From Rotaria socialis (lineage: Eukaryota; Rotifera; Eurotatoria; Philodinida; Philodinidae): a stretch of 64,000 bases of DNA. Location: contig CAJNYU010000184.1 in NCBI GenBank assembly GCA_905331475.1, forward strand, positions 248,001 to 312,000. Reading direction: 5' to 3'. The notes under the pieces are model-generated. The model did no database searches and was not told the origin of the DNA. It worked only from the letters and a program-made list of their open reading frames with translations. Below are positions 41,367-51,617 of this stretch, one piece after another (within the stretch, counting starts at the first letter, position 1; every line of letters starts with the position of its first letter). Position numbers and translations under genes: made by a program.

Positions 41367-41697
41367 ATGAACTCAAATTTGTGCGTAACCCTCTTATTAT
41401 TCATCGGCGTTGTTTTATTCGTACAGATTAATGCATATGTACGTCGTGCCTGTAAGCGTAATATGATTTGCGTATTTATAATAACTAATTTGTTTCAGAT
41501 TTCAAAGACGATGAGTATGATGAAAATAAATTTGCTGAAAGATCTGATCTCAATCGGTCAGCCCTCGTGGATTCGGCTGTAGTGGGCCTACGAATAAGGA
41601 CGAATATCAATGCAACAAGCACTGCAAAAGTAACGGATTCAAAGGTGGCTACTGCAATGCAGCTTTGCTTTGGTTTCGTTGCGATTGCTATAATTAA
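41367..41697 (+). CDS. Candidate plectasin-like CS-alpha-beta defensin
   Basis: Exon 1 (41367-41451) encodes a signal peptide (MNSNLCVTLLLFIGVVLFVQ) and ends at a GTAAGC donor. After an AG acceptor, exon 2 starts at 41499 with an acidic pro-segment (DFKDDEYDENKFAERS). A 42-residue mature-type peptide at 41569-41694 starts with GFGCSGP right after an Arg, then has YQCNKHCKSNGFKGGYC and ends RCDCYN. The six Cys and the GGYC and CxCY motifs fit CS-alpha-beta defensins. The start closely resembles fungal plectasin (GFGCNGP, HCKS, GYKGGYC, CKCY). In this assembly the pro-segment and the mature peptide are not in the same reading frame. I cannot tell an unresolved splice, an assembly error or a dead copy apart. 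AATAAA follows at 41809. Function (bacterial cell-wall/lipid II targeting) is by analogy only. Confidence 0.65.
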
Positions 41698-43181
41698 GCT
41701 GTTGACAAATTCTAAGAGCGTTTTCTTGGCGCCATGGATTCGAAAATCAACAATATGTTCACATTGATTCATATTGTGCGCCTTCTTTTTATCTGATTCT
41801 ATTGCTTGAATAAAATACGCATATTATAATAACCCCACCTTCAATATTAAATATTTTATTTGCATTGTTTCTTGTGTTATTAGAAACGATAGAATTCTTT
41901 CGGCAAGATATTGGGAAAATCGGCGGTCGGGGCGCTAGTTAAGGAATTATGACACGTTTCTCTCATCCAAAAGGACTCATCAGGTGATAATATGGGCTCG
42001 GTTATTTGTAGATGATTTTAGTTAATGAGAAAATGAACTTCACGTACATATCTTACGAATACTACGTAGAATTATTATCATACTATGAATATTCGTCAAA
42101 TATTAATGTGTATCTGTTATGTCAGTAGAGACATCTCCTGACATAAGAAGGCCCTCTTTATCCCTCTATCATACTCATGAGATGGAACCGATTGGTGGAA
42201 GAGAGAGATAGAGAGAGTGGAGGCTTTGTGCTTTTTTTGTTGTGTGGATCGTTGGTTTGTTTTTGGGAAGAAAAAGGAATAAAAGGGAACAGGAGAAAAG
42301 GACCTAACAGTATCTAGAAATATCTTCTGTGAGTCTATGTTGGTTAAGGGAATAATTAGTTGTTATGCTTAGTATAAAGTGATGTTTGGCTAGTATTTTA
42401 GATAATTTTTGTGAAACTCACATATATTTTCGAATAAAATGTTGAGTGTAAGTTTTAAGGCAAGGTATTTAGCCGCTCTCTATCCACTACGTAGCAGATA
42501 CCATTAATAAAAATCTGCCCCATCTAATTAGAGATCATTATAAGTATGGTTCTATATCTGTCTTCACCAATAAAAACCTGGATGGCTATACTAGGCCACC
42601 ATTACAGATACAAGTAAATAGATAAAGTTCCAACTATAGATCTGAGAGACCTAGTGAACTTTTACGAAAGATTTTCACACAACCTGTTTGCATCAGTTAA
42701 GTGAATCTGAAAAATATACGTGAATTTCTCATTTTAGCCCCAAAAAGGTTACGCTAATAACTTTTTCTGTAAAGTGTTATTCTCTCCAGAGCGATAAAAT
42801 TTATAAAAAAAAAAGATATTTTATCATGGAGATGGAGACCATCGCTCATGAAGATTAAATATCCTAAGAATGCCATATTACTTAAAATATAATATAAAAA
42901 AGAGGGAAAAAAATAAATAGCTGACTTGTTTAGGGCACCAGCACAAACATTCACATGGATATAATGTTGCAGTATATTCTCAAATAAAAAATAGTGCACA
43001 TCAAAATATAAATATAAAATATTCGCATTGATCTCTTTGCTTATGTTATTTTCATCATATTATTTAGATTGACAAAGGTGTGGACGCGTATATCAAATTG
43101 TAGTACATGAGCTCACAGTTCAGGTGATGTGCTTATAAATATGACTGCAGATACGGGACATAATGAGTTTTAATTTTAGAA
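41698..43181. other. Intergenic, no gene seen
   Basis: AT-rich sequence. The part at about 42116-42510 starts TGTTATGTCAG and has promoter-like and AATAAA-like strings, faintly reminiscent of a long terminal repeat. Ends and target duplication could not be found, so I do not call it. Confidence 0.4.
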
Positions 43182-44419
43182 TTAGAAAGCTACAATACCA
43201 GTTCTTGCAACATTATTCTGAGCTTCATCACTCAAGTGAGTGGTAAGAGAACGAAGTTCTTCGTCACTATCAGTGATGACGCTCAGTTGTACTTCAAATA
43301 GTCGTCCACCATCATCCATACGATTGATGTGTTCAATACGGAACACTACGTGCATAGAAAAGAGTATATCTGATCCATTTTGGAAATAGCTGACATTTTC
43401 AATATCGGGAAATGGTGTTGATGCTTGGCTAGGATCGATAGTCACGAAGAAGAGAATGCCAATCATATCCAGGTTTGCCAAAGAACTTTGAGCGAATCCA
43501 ATAGAAACTTGTCTAGTTTTTCTAGTGGACAGAAAACAGTGAAACGCCATAAGTCCACCTTGCGTTTTCTTCAACTTTTCAAAATCATCTATAGATAGTC
43601 CTTGTCCTCAGTAAACAAGAAAAGATTTTCCATGATATTGAGTAACTTGTTGTTTATGCAATTCATCTAGTTTCGATGACTATCGTAGATGAAGAAACCA
43701 ATGTTGACGATAATATCGGCTTTGAATAAGTGAAGTGCCTGATTGAGCATTTTATAAGTAAAACATTCTCTGGCATACCACCATATGGCTTTGTTCAGTT
43801 GATAATCCCGAGAAAATTCAGCGTAGTCGTCTACATAAATGTTTTGGCAGTATGTCGCTAAGTTTCGTTGTTCTTATTAGTTGTATTCAATTTCAAGTAA
43901 GGCATTTTTGAATAGTTGAGTATACATAAATGAGGAATTCAGTCGATTCAGATCGGGAACAGAGTCATCAACACGTTCATGTGCAAAACTAACTCCGATA
44001 GAGTCTTGACTGAATTGTTTGATGGCCATTTGAAGTGCATCACAAACTCCTTTCGCTTCTGTATAAATTCCTTTGATTTTAGTTAGCTGTTTGGTTCAAC
44101 ATCCATAACAACTTCTACTTGTGGCATTTTATTAGTCGTTCGAATCAGTTTTTCTCCTTGATAGTCATGAATAATGACAAATATTTTATCGTTTTAGTGC
44201 TCTTGAAGAAACTGTACACATTCGCTAGGCTCCATAAAATGTTGAACATCATGGCTGATCATAGATAATTGCTCAAGTATCTTTTTTTTTAAATTCTTCG
44301 TTCAATGAGCTTAAATTGGCATTTACCAAAACAATTTTATGTTTCTGAACTATGCGTGGTAGAAAGTAAGCATTCTTCTGCGTCATTCGTGTAACTGTGT
44401 CAGTTGTAGGACTTGTCAT
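43182..44419 (-). pseudogene. Broken bdelloid-type mono-ADP-ribosyltransferase gene
   Basis: The N-terminal part begins MTSPTTDTVTRMTQKN and has the VLVNAN strand of the regulatory-like domain seen in bdelloid ART proteins. The middle has SRDYQLNKAIWWYARECFTYKMLNQAL, and the C-terminal part has FHCFLSTRKTRQVSIGFAQ and SYFQNGSDILFSMHVVFRI. The last two are the STS-like and E-containing segments of the ART (ARTC, PF01129-type) catalytic fold. Family parts are in the right order and almost complete, but the frame is interrupted a few times, so I call it a pseudogene. It sits head-to-head with the WWE-ART gene 0.6 kb away. Confidence 0.7.
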
Positions 44420-45031
44420 TTCATTTAAGTTTTTATCATTGTTTCAGAGAACCAATTCGTTTTGAGGACAAATGATACTTAAACTCCTGTTGAGAAGTAT
44501 ATAGAAGTAACGCACACATTCTTCGGTGACGTGCAAACATACAACAGAGTAAAAAAAGCTTTTTTACTCTTGTTTTGATTTCTGATTGCATATTTTTGTT
44601 TATTCAAAACTTTTCTTTTTCTTTACTATCGTCACATAAAATGGAATTTCACTTCATTGACAACATATGGCAACATTTTCAATTTTTACCCCCATCACTT
44701 TTGTGTCCTGCTTGCAATTTCCGATGAGAAAAATCTTTATCTTTCGTCGTTGTAATCTAAAATAGGGGCAATATAATGCACAGAAAAGTTTTCGAGTTTA
44801 TTGTTTTATGTATATATATATACGTATATATATATCAACTTATATTGATAAAGATTTGATTTGTTTATTTCGTATAAAGTAGAATTTAACTTTGCATCCA
44901 TAATTCACACTCCTGTGTTTTTCCATTAGTTACTTTTGCAATTTTTCTTCTGATTCTTTTTTTCTCTGGCGAACACATTTTATAATGATTGTTACATTTA
45001 TGTTTTTGATTTTGTCCGTTCTATTAAATGT
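44420..45031. other. Region between the two ADP-ribosyltransferase loci
   Basis: AT-rich, with a (TA)n stretch near 44810-44835. It probably contains the promoter of the WWE-ART gene. No gene seen. Confidence 0.4.
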
Positions 45032-46063
45032 ATGGCACATTCTATGTCGTCTACACAACGCATTGAATGGATGTATAAAAATTCTAGAGATCCAACAGAA
45101 TGGCGTGCCTATTCTGACATCGAAACAATAATTATTGAAGAAGCTTATCAAAAGAAACAATCCGAAGCATTACTTGACGATTATCACATTAATTTAAAGC
45201 GACTCCTTCAAGTATCTAACCAGAACCATACAGATCAATGTTCCGTTCAGCGTGTTATCAAACAACGTACAGATAGTCGATTGAGAGAAGAACGTTTTAT
45301 GCCTGATCCCATTTTACCATCAAAAGGCTTTACTGATGCTCGTCATAGAGCTAGTTTTCTTGATGCAGCAGGTCAATGTCTCAATTTATCTGTTTTGAAA
45401 GTTTCTGACGATACTTTTGTAACAATGTTAGTAGAAAAAGCCGCCGAAGGTATTTTAAGTGAAGCAAAAAAAGTAGGCAAAGAAAAAGAAGGCCAATGGA
45501 TGGCTGAACAGCTACTCAAGACAAAAAGCAAAAGTCGATATGAAGTAGCCAAATGTTGTGCTCGTCTTTACTGCATGGAATCTTTTCTGTATAAGAAAAT
45601 GAATGAAATAATGCGATTAGGAACAGATGAAAAATATCAGGCTCTTTGGCAGAGTAAGCTATTGACATTTGGACCGTTTGCTTGTTTACTTTTTAATTTA
45701 CAACGAGATCTTTCTGTCTCAGCTACTATCCAAACGAAAACTGTTTATCGTGGTGCCAATTTTTCGCCTGAACAAATCAAAGAATATCAACGAATCACTA
45801 ATTATTCAAAAGCAGATCGTAATTATGGTCAATTTCCTGCATTTACATCAACAAGTCGTAATAGAGAGAAGGCTCAACAATTTGGTAACATACTTTTTCT
45901 TATCGAAATTGGTGAAGCTGATGGTTGTGATTTTTCGTTATATTCAGAGTTTGACGAAGAAGAACATTTACTTGCACCTCATTTTTATTTCTCCATTGAA
46001 TCATGTCTCTTTGACAATGAAATAAACAAATGGGTCATTGCTCTTCGCTCATTGAACATTTGA
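45032..46063 (+). CDS. WWE domain fused to mono-ADP-ribosyltransferase (ARTC type)
   Basis: A single-exon frame of 343 residues. The N-terminus (residues about 8-70) fits a WWE domain: WMYKNSRDPTEWRAYSD, then an IEEAY segment and the YHINLKRLLQVSN strand, where WWE folds bind ADP-ribose units of poly-ADP-ribose. Residues about 100-225 are helical and resemble the ART N-lobe, with ARLYCMESFLYKKMN. The catalytic part has R in VYRGANFSPEQ, S in FPAFTSTSRN, and acidic EFDEEEHLLAP. These match the R-S-ExE signature of arginine-type ARTs. No signal peptide is present, so it should act inside the cell. It may read poly-ADP-ribose and then modify neighbours; that role is inference. The frame is open and complete, with a stop at 46063. 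Confidence 0.75.
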   Translation: MAHSMSSTQRIEWMYKNSRDPTEWRAYSDIETIIIEEAYQKKQSEALLDDYHINLKRLLQVSNQNHTDQCSVQRVIKQRTDSRLREERFMPDPILPSKGFTDARHRASFLDAAGQCLNLSVLKVSDDTFVTMLVEKAAEGILSEAKKVGKEKEGQWMAEQLLKTKSKSRYEVAKCCARLYCMESFLYKKMNEIMRLGTDEKYQALWQSKLLTFGPFACLLFNLQRDLSVSATIQTKTVYRGANFSPEQIKEYQRITNYSKADRNYGQFPAFTSTSRNREKAQQFGNILFLIEIGEADGCDFSLYSEFDEEEHLLAPHFYFSIESCLFDNEINKWVIALRSLNI

Positions 46064-47378
46064 CACAAAAAGAGTGAAGCGGATAAATAAATAAATAAAT
46101 AATAAATAGAATCAAATCATATTTCTAATGATAAATGTGTGATGAGTAATTTATTTATATTTATTATCGGCTATTATTATTGTTTGACATGCATTACAAA
46201 TGTGTGCTGCGTTCAAGAAAGTATGTGGGTGTGTAAACACCCGTATCTAGAGGTGGACCATTTTATCTAACAGACCTTAATTAACACAACATTAATCAAG
46301 TTGTTTTACTTAACGCTAGCATTAACAGTAATGTTAATTGAACGCACTTAATTAACGATTATAATAAATATGTGTGAAATAAAATGATCGATCCCATTAA
46401 ACACTATGTGAGCAGTAGTAAATCTAATTGAATTTTATTTAGAAAACATGGATATGTGATTCTCGACGTCCAGAACAGTAATCGAGACCTGTTTATCCAT
46501 AAGAATAGTCTTCATATTCTGCCTATCACTCTAGAAGCGAATCTGTTTTGCTACAGATCAATATTATTTTAAGTTAAAATCATAGCATGTATTTATTTTT
46601 CTATTTCAATCATTCATATCAAAAACAAAAGTGTCCAGCTTATCATTGGTTCGATAGTTAAGTGGATTTGTTTGCTATTTGCTTTTGAGGATTGAGATCA
46701 GGCGAATTCTTTCTAGAATAAATAGATTCGTTGGGCCAGACCAGTTACTATGGCTGAATGGCCAAGACGCTTGACAAATATTCACACGAAACTGTGCTTG
46801 AATCTCGACGCCATCAATCATAGAATAATATAGGAAAAATTACTAACGACTATTTTTCTCGTACCACTCCTCCGGTAACACGCGGGCTTCGTTGAAAACA
46901 TACACAAAAGACTATTGTAATATGTAGTTAGCCAGTATGCATGGAAAGTTTAAGTGATTAAGCGGATCGAACTTTGAGTTATGCTGACCTTCCGCCCAAA
47001 TCTAAAGCGAGTAATAGTTGTTGGAAAGAATTTGACTTTCGAAACTGTCTTTGGGCAGTATTGTGCACTCTAAAATAAAAACAAGTACGATACCCAACTT
47101 AAAAGGATTCAGTCAAGAGTACAAGACCTAAAAGAGTTGTTCCGGTGGCCCCCGGGAAGAAGCTTTTTGACGGTTTTGCAAAAACCATAAAAAGGTTTCT
47201 CACGAAGGTACAAATTCTAAGGATTCAGCTGTGGATGTTACTATGTCTCGTTACGAAAACGACTGTCAACCCCGCATACAGCAACAGCTACAGTCACACC
47301 AACACCGGATCTCATGGCTTACGAGCGCGACTAAGTAACATATACACGTTGAGTGTCGACAGAACGCAGCAAAAGATG
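46064..47378. other. Intergenic up to the assembly gap
   Basis: AT-rich. It contains a fragment (about 46250-46370) similar to the left end of the MITE at 62286 (GGTGGACCATTT followed by TTAATTAAC strings). It also contains a tRNA-like string at about 46743-46805. The last 230 bases before the gap have higher GC and a short open frame of unknown nature (47145-47378), in which I recognise no family. Confidence 0.4.
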
Positions 47379-47478
47379 NNNNNNNNNNNNNNNNNNNNNN
47401 NNNNNNNNNNNNNNNNNNNNNNNNNNNNNNNNNNNNNNNNNNNNNNNNNNNNNNNNNNNNNNNNNNNNNNNNNNNNNN
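47379..47478. other. Assembly gap of 100 N
   Basis: Exactly 100 unknown bases, a standard scaffold-gap size. Order and distance across it are not proven by the sequence. Confidence 0.99.
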
Positions 47479-49074
47479 GTGTGAATTTCGGCGGATAGTT
47501 GGACGGGATAATTTAGTTTGGAGCGCCATGGTCCCGTCCATCGTGCGCTCCATCGGCGTTTTTTGAATAATGCCAAGTATTCTGTTGTTGATAAGTATTG
47601 TATTGATATGGACAGTCTTTTCTGAAGTGTCCTTTTCTTCCACACATGTAACATTTTGTCTCATTTAATGAATATAAGTTGCGTTGTTTACGTGTGCCTT
47701 GTGTTGAATAATATGATTGTCGAGGTGTGACATTATAATTGCCATTTCTATTCGACGTAAAATTTCCTCTGTTGTTTGATTTTGTTTGTTGGTTCGTTTG
47801 ATGAGCTAACATTGTTTGCACCTCGTGATGATCATCGTTGTTATACATTGCTGTTGTTGCTATATCATTGTGCAATAAGTCGTGGTTATCATTTCTATGT
47901 TGTTGTTTGTTTCGCTGATAGAGTATTTCTTCAATTTTTGGAGCTTCAGTGATAATTTCATCTAATGATTCACATCGGGATATTCCAATCATCGTTAATA
48001 AATTGTTTCTCATCTTACACATCAGGTGTCGGATGGGATCATTTTCTGTTTCATTCGGCTTTTGTTCTTGCCAGAGGGCACGAAGTCGAACGATGAACTC
48101 ATTAATTGTTTCATCTTCTTCTTGTTTACAGTCTTTCCATTGTTGTTCTTGTCGTGCACGTCGGATTGGTGAGTTAAATTGATTGAGAAAAATTATCTTG
48201 AATTCGATCCAAGCTTGTGGACGTCGATTTGAGACACGTAGTTGGCAGTACCACTCAAGGACCGTACCTCGAAGAAATTGTGAGATGCCGTTGAGAAGCA
48301 ATTGGTCATTCCAATAATTTATTGTTTCTGCGTATTCTTTGACTCGAATGAGGAATTAACGAGGACTTTCAAAGGTGCTTCCACTAAATGTTGGTATTGA
48401 TGATGATGGTGGGATAATGATGGTGTGTGCTGTTTGAGCGGGACGTTCATTTAATAACATTTGTCGTGCATTATTCTCAGCCTGTTGTCTTTGTTCTGTT
48501 ATATTGTGGTGATCGGATTCACCATTATCAAATGATTCATTGATTGCTGATGAATTAAGTTGTGTGTGAGGCGTGGATACGTTCTCTTCCATTAGTTGAT
48601 TTTGATCATTTTTTCGTAATGCTTTTGTTTCCAGCGCCTCACAATTTGTTTTCATTTCTGTTCTCATATCTCGAATATTGTTTGTTAATTGCTCCCACTG
48701 TTGTTGTTTTTCTTCTAATTTGGACGTTGTTGTGGCTTGCAATTCTTCTGTTCTTTTTTGAATGGTTTCGATTTGATTTATCATTTTTTCTTGTACATTC
48801 ATCATTTCATTTGGTACGTCCATGTTCATATTTTTATGCTGTTCTATTAAATTGAGGTGAATTTCATCTAGTTTTGCCTCGAGCGCATTCAGACGCGTAT
48901 TGCTGTTGTTATTTGCTTCCGATAATTTTTGGACCGCTTGTTCAATTGTTACTTTTTCAGATGCCATTATTTCGCTTAGCTTATTTATTTATTTTCGATT
49001 AGAACATTGAGGTTTAGTTTGACAGGGTCGCCATGTAACGAGCAAGAAGCTATGTCGTGTTTTTCTACTCTCCC
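47479..49074 (-). mobile_element. Fossil LTR-retrotransposon gag region
   Basis: On the minus strand, a gag N-terminal part rich in coiled coil (about 48356-48967, starting MASEKVTIEQAV) is followed by a capsid-like part with WYCQLRV and a CCHC zinc knuckle, CYMCGRKGHFRKDC (near 47640). Upstream of gag, at about 49020-49037, TGGCGACCCTGTC is placed like a primer-binding site next to the end of an LTR. The element is broken: it is cut on one side by the assembly gap and on the other by a DNA transposon, and no pol region is seen here. Ty3/gypsy-like by layout. Age is unknown. Confidence 0.65.
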
Positions 49075-49080
49075 CCCATG

Positions 49081-49215
49081 TCATAAAAATCGCTTAAAAA
49101 TCGACGATTTTATCGCGATTTATTAGCCCGATTAATCGTGCGATTATATCGCGATTAATCGTTTGAACTGGTGATATTTACCGATTTATTTCTCGATTTT
49201 CAGCAAAAGATCGCG
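49081..49215. repeat. Subterminal CGATTAATCG/ATCGCGAT array, left end
   Basis: At least two CGATTAATCG palindromes and several GCGATT/ATCGCGAT variants occur within 130 bp. They are probably transposase or accessory-protein binding sites, by analogy with CACTA subterminal repeats. Confidence 0.65.
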
Positions 49216-49552
49216 ATCTGTCACTGCTTTTGCAATTACTTATAAATCAGCTTTATAGACCTAAGTTAACATTTCTCTTTTTCATTTATTAGTAATAAAC
49301 AAGTGTTGCTGAATTACTTTCATCATAGGTTATCCTTTTTTTATTGCACTAAAGCATAAATAAAAAAGATGCCTACAGTTAAAACTAACAATACAATAAA
49401 ACAAGATGATGAATGAATGTGAGAACGTTCAATATATAAAGGTACTTTCGTAAAACAAATATGCTATATGTACATATGAAATATTTTCATAAAAAACAAC
49501 TAAAGTCTACAAAAACAACTGTCGTCTGTTTGTATGGAACTCATAATAATCA

Positions 49553-50759
49553 CTATGTTTCCGATTGTGAATTTGATGCTACAAGTGGATCATTTGATGC
49601 ATCTATGAATCATGCAAAGGAGAGAAATTATTATAATTAAGTAGAATGATAAATTATGTTTTACCTTTATTTGATTTAGCGTACAATCTTTTTCGTTGAT
49701 TTCTACGTTTGCTCAATATTGAATCATGAATGGGAGGCCAAATGATCGACATGTCATTGACTGAAAAGCCAAACTTATGCTGAACTGCATCTAAGAGAAA
49801 TAGAATTAAATAGAAACAGAAAAAAATTGGTACAAGTTTTTCTTACTACGTATGGCTTTGATTCTTTCATCTTCATCGGCCTTCTTTACATTAATGTTTT
49901 GAAATTCTTGATCATCAATAAATACTACGTCAATAAGTTTTAATGCATATTTGATTGTGTTTTGCTTGGTACCATATATTTTCAAAAGATCTATTACTTG
50001 ACCATCACTTCGATTGTATGACTAAACGAACAGATTAATCATGAGCATGTAGGCACGTTGTTCATAAAATATATTAAGATGAGGAGAGATTAATAAGACT
50101 CTTTACCTTCAAAGCATTCGTGGATTCTTCATCATGTGTTGCGGTTTCTTCATCATCATCTTCAAGAACAATTGGAATCTAGAAATAACGTATTTTAATC
50201 GGCGAGCTATATGCATTACAAATATAATTCTTACTTTATGCTTATTAAAACTTCGAACGATTTTCTTTTGATTCACACACAAACTATTTAAAAACTTGTG
50301 TTGACGTTCCATAGTAATTGACATTTGACTTTGTTGCTTTTGAACTTGTAAAACAATAGCATTAAGTTCTTTGACATGATGAAGTACTTGTTGAAAGCCA
50401 TAATTTTGATTTTCATCTTGATCATCTTCATCGTTTATTAAGAGACGAGATTTTTTTACGATCGGTATTTTTGTTATTGGTTTCAAGTTACGTCTTTTCG
50501 AACAAGCAGACTTTGAATTTGAAGTTAATTTTTGACTTTTTGAAGGGATATTATAGTTAAAATCATCATCATCAAATGAACTATTTAATTGATTTTCATC
50601 ATTGACTTTGACATCATCTGAGTCCGATGAATCTCTATCATTATCTGCATCATAATAGAAAAGATAAAAAATGACTGATTAAAGCTAAACTGTAGGATTA
50701 CCTTCTATAATAATTGGACATGAAATTGATTGATTGCCTTTTAAATTCGATTTTGATGC

Positions 50760-50801
<42 letters not shown>

Positions 50802-51448
50802 CGATGATGATGATGATGAATATGTTTGCCCAGACTTCTCATTTACAGCTGATGCATCACCTTCTAATTGCATAATAAGACAAACATTCAATAGGTCTCT
50901 ATATAAGTTACTCACCAACGCGAATATTGTATAAAGTCTCAGTTGTAGAACGTACTAAAAAAAATACTCTGATATACATGAGTTTTAGCGCACTTACGCG
51001 ATTGCTCTTCACTTGCTGATAACACTGGATTTGATTTTGAAGTAGTTGTTAATTTTTTTTGTCGAATTTCTTGTGCTTTTTTTACTTTCCATTCTTCGCA
51101 ATCAGATGGAACTTCCTCGTGCATTTGGGATTGCATCGCTTTTTCAAGTAAAATGCCATAGCGCTCCATCGACGCTCGTGTACCTATACGAAATATATCA
51201 AATAAAATACAGTCTGAAGATTGAAGAAGAGTAAACGTGCCAGTTTGTTCAATATGAACATTGTATGATTTTCCAAGCTCCTTAATAATCCCATAGCCTT
51301 GTTCATTAACATGTAATAAACGCTTAGATTCAACTATGCTGTACTTCGAAGGTTCGTCGATGTAAACGATGCATGAATAACTAGTTTTTTCTTTAAATGA
51401 ACGTTGAGTTAAATAAGGACGTTCATATTCATTCCTTTTTGAAGTCAT
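49553..51448 (-). CDS. Second gene of the DNA transposon, candidate BEN-domain protein
   Basis: A multi-exon gene whose first coding exon is 50998-51448 (ATG at 51448, right after an AG acceptor), ending at a stop at 49553. The N-terminal part (CIVYIDEPSKYSIVESKRLL) has no family I recognise. The middle is acidic and includes a poly-Ser run encoded by an (ATC)n microsatellite (about 50757-50820). A coiled-coil stretch follows (HHVKELNAIVLQVQKQQSQ). The C-terminal exons give IDLLKIYGTKQNTIKY, DERIKAIRDAVQHKF and MSIIWPPIHDSILSKRR, which resembles a BEN DNA-binding domain (helical, ending with W..c...i..k.r). It is likely to work with the transposase, perhaps binding the CGATTAATCG repeats. The BEN call is by eye and moderate. 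Confidence 0.5.
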
Positions 51449-51617
51449 CTGAGATAGAAAGAATATATTATTATACATGATAATTTAACTGCCGTGTAAA
51501 AAAATTAATGAAAAACTGAAGATCTAATTCTGCTAATTAAAAACAATCAGCGTGTTCATAAAAGTTACATTACATATATATATATATAAATGTATTAATA
51601 AAAAAAGAATATTAAGT

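Noticed and set aside
42116-42510. Possible solo LTR
   Set aside because: It begins TGTTATGTCAG and has promoter-like strings, but I could not find a matching end, a target duplication or a second copy.
47145-47378. Open frame before the assembly gap with higher GC than its surroundings
   Set aside because: It runs into the N run, no domain is recognisable in any frame, and the opposite strand is equally open in part.
50734-50934. Plus-strand poly-Asp ORF
   Set aside because: It is the antisense of the (ATC)n microsatellite that encodes poly-Ser in the minus-strand transposon gene.
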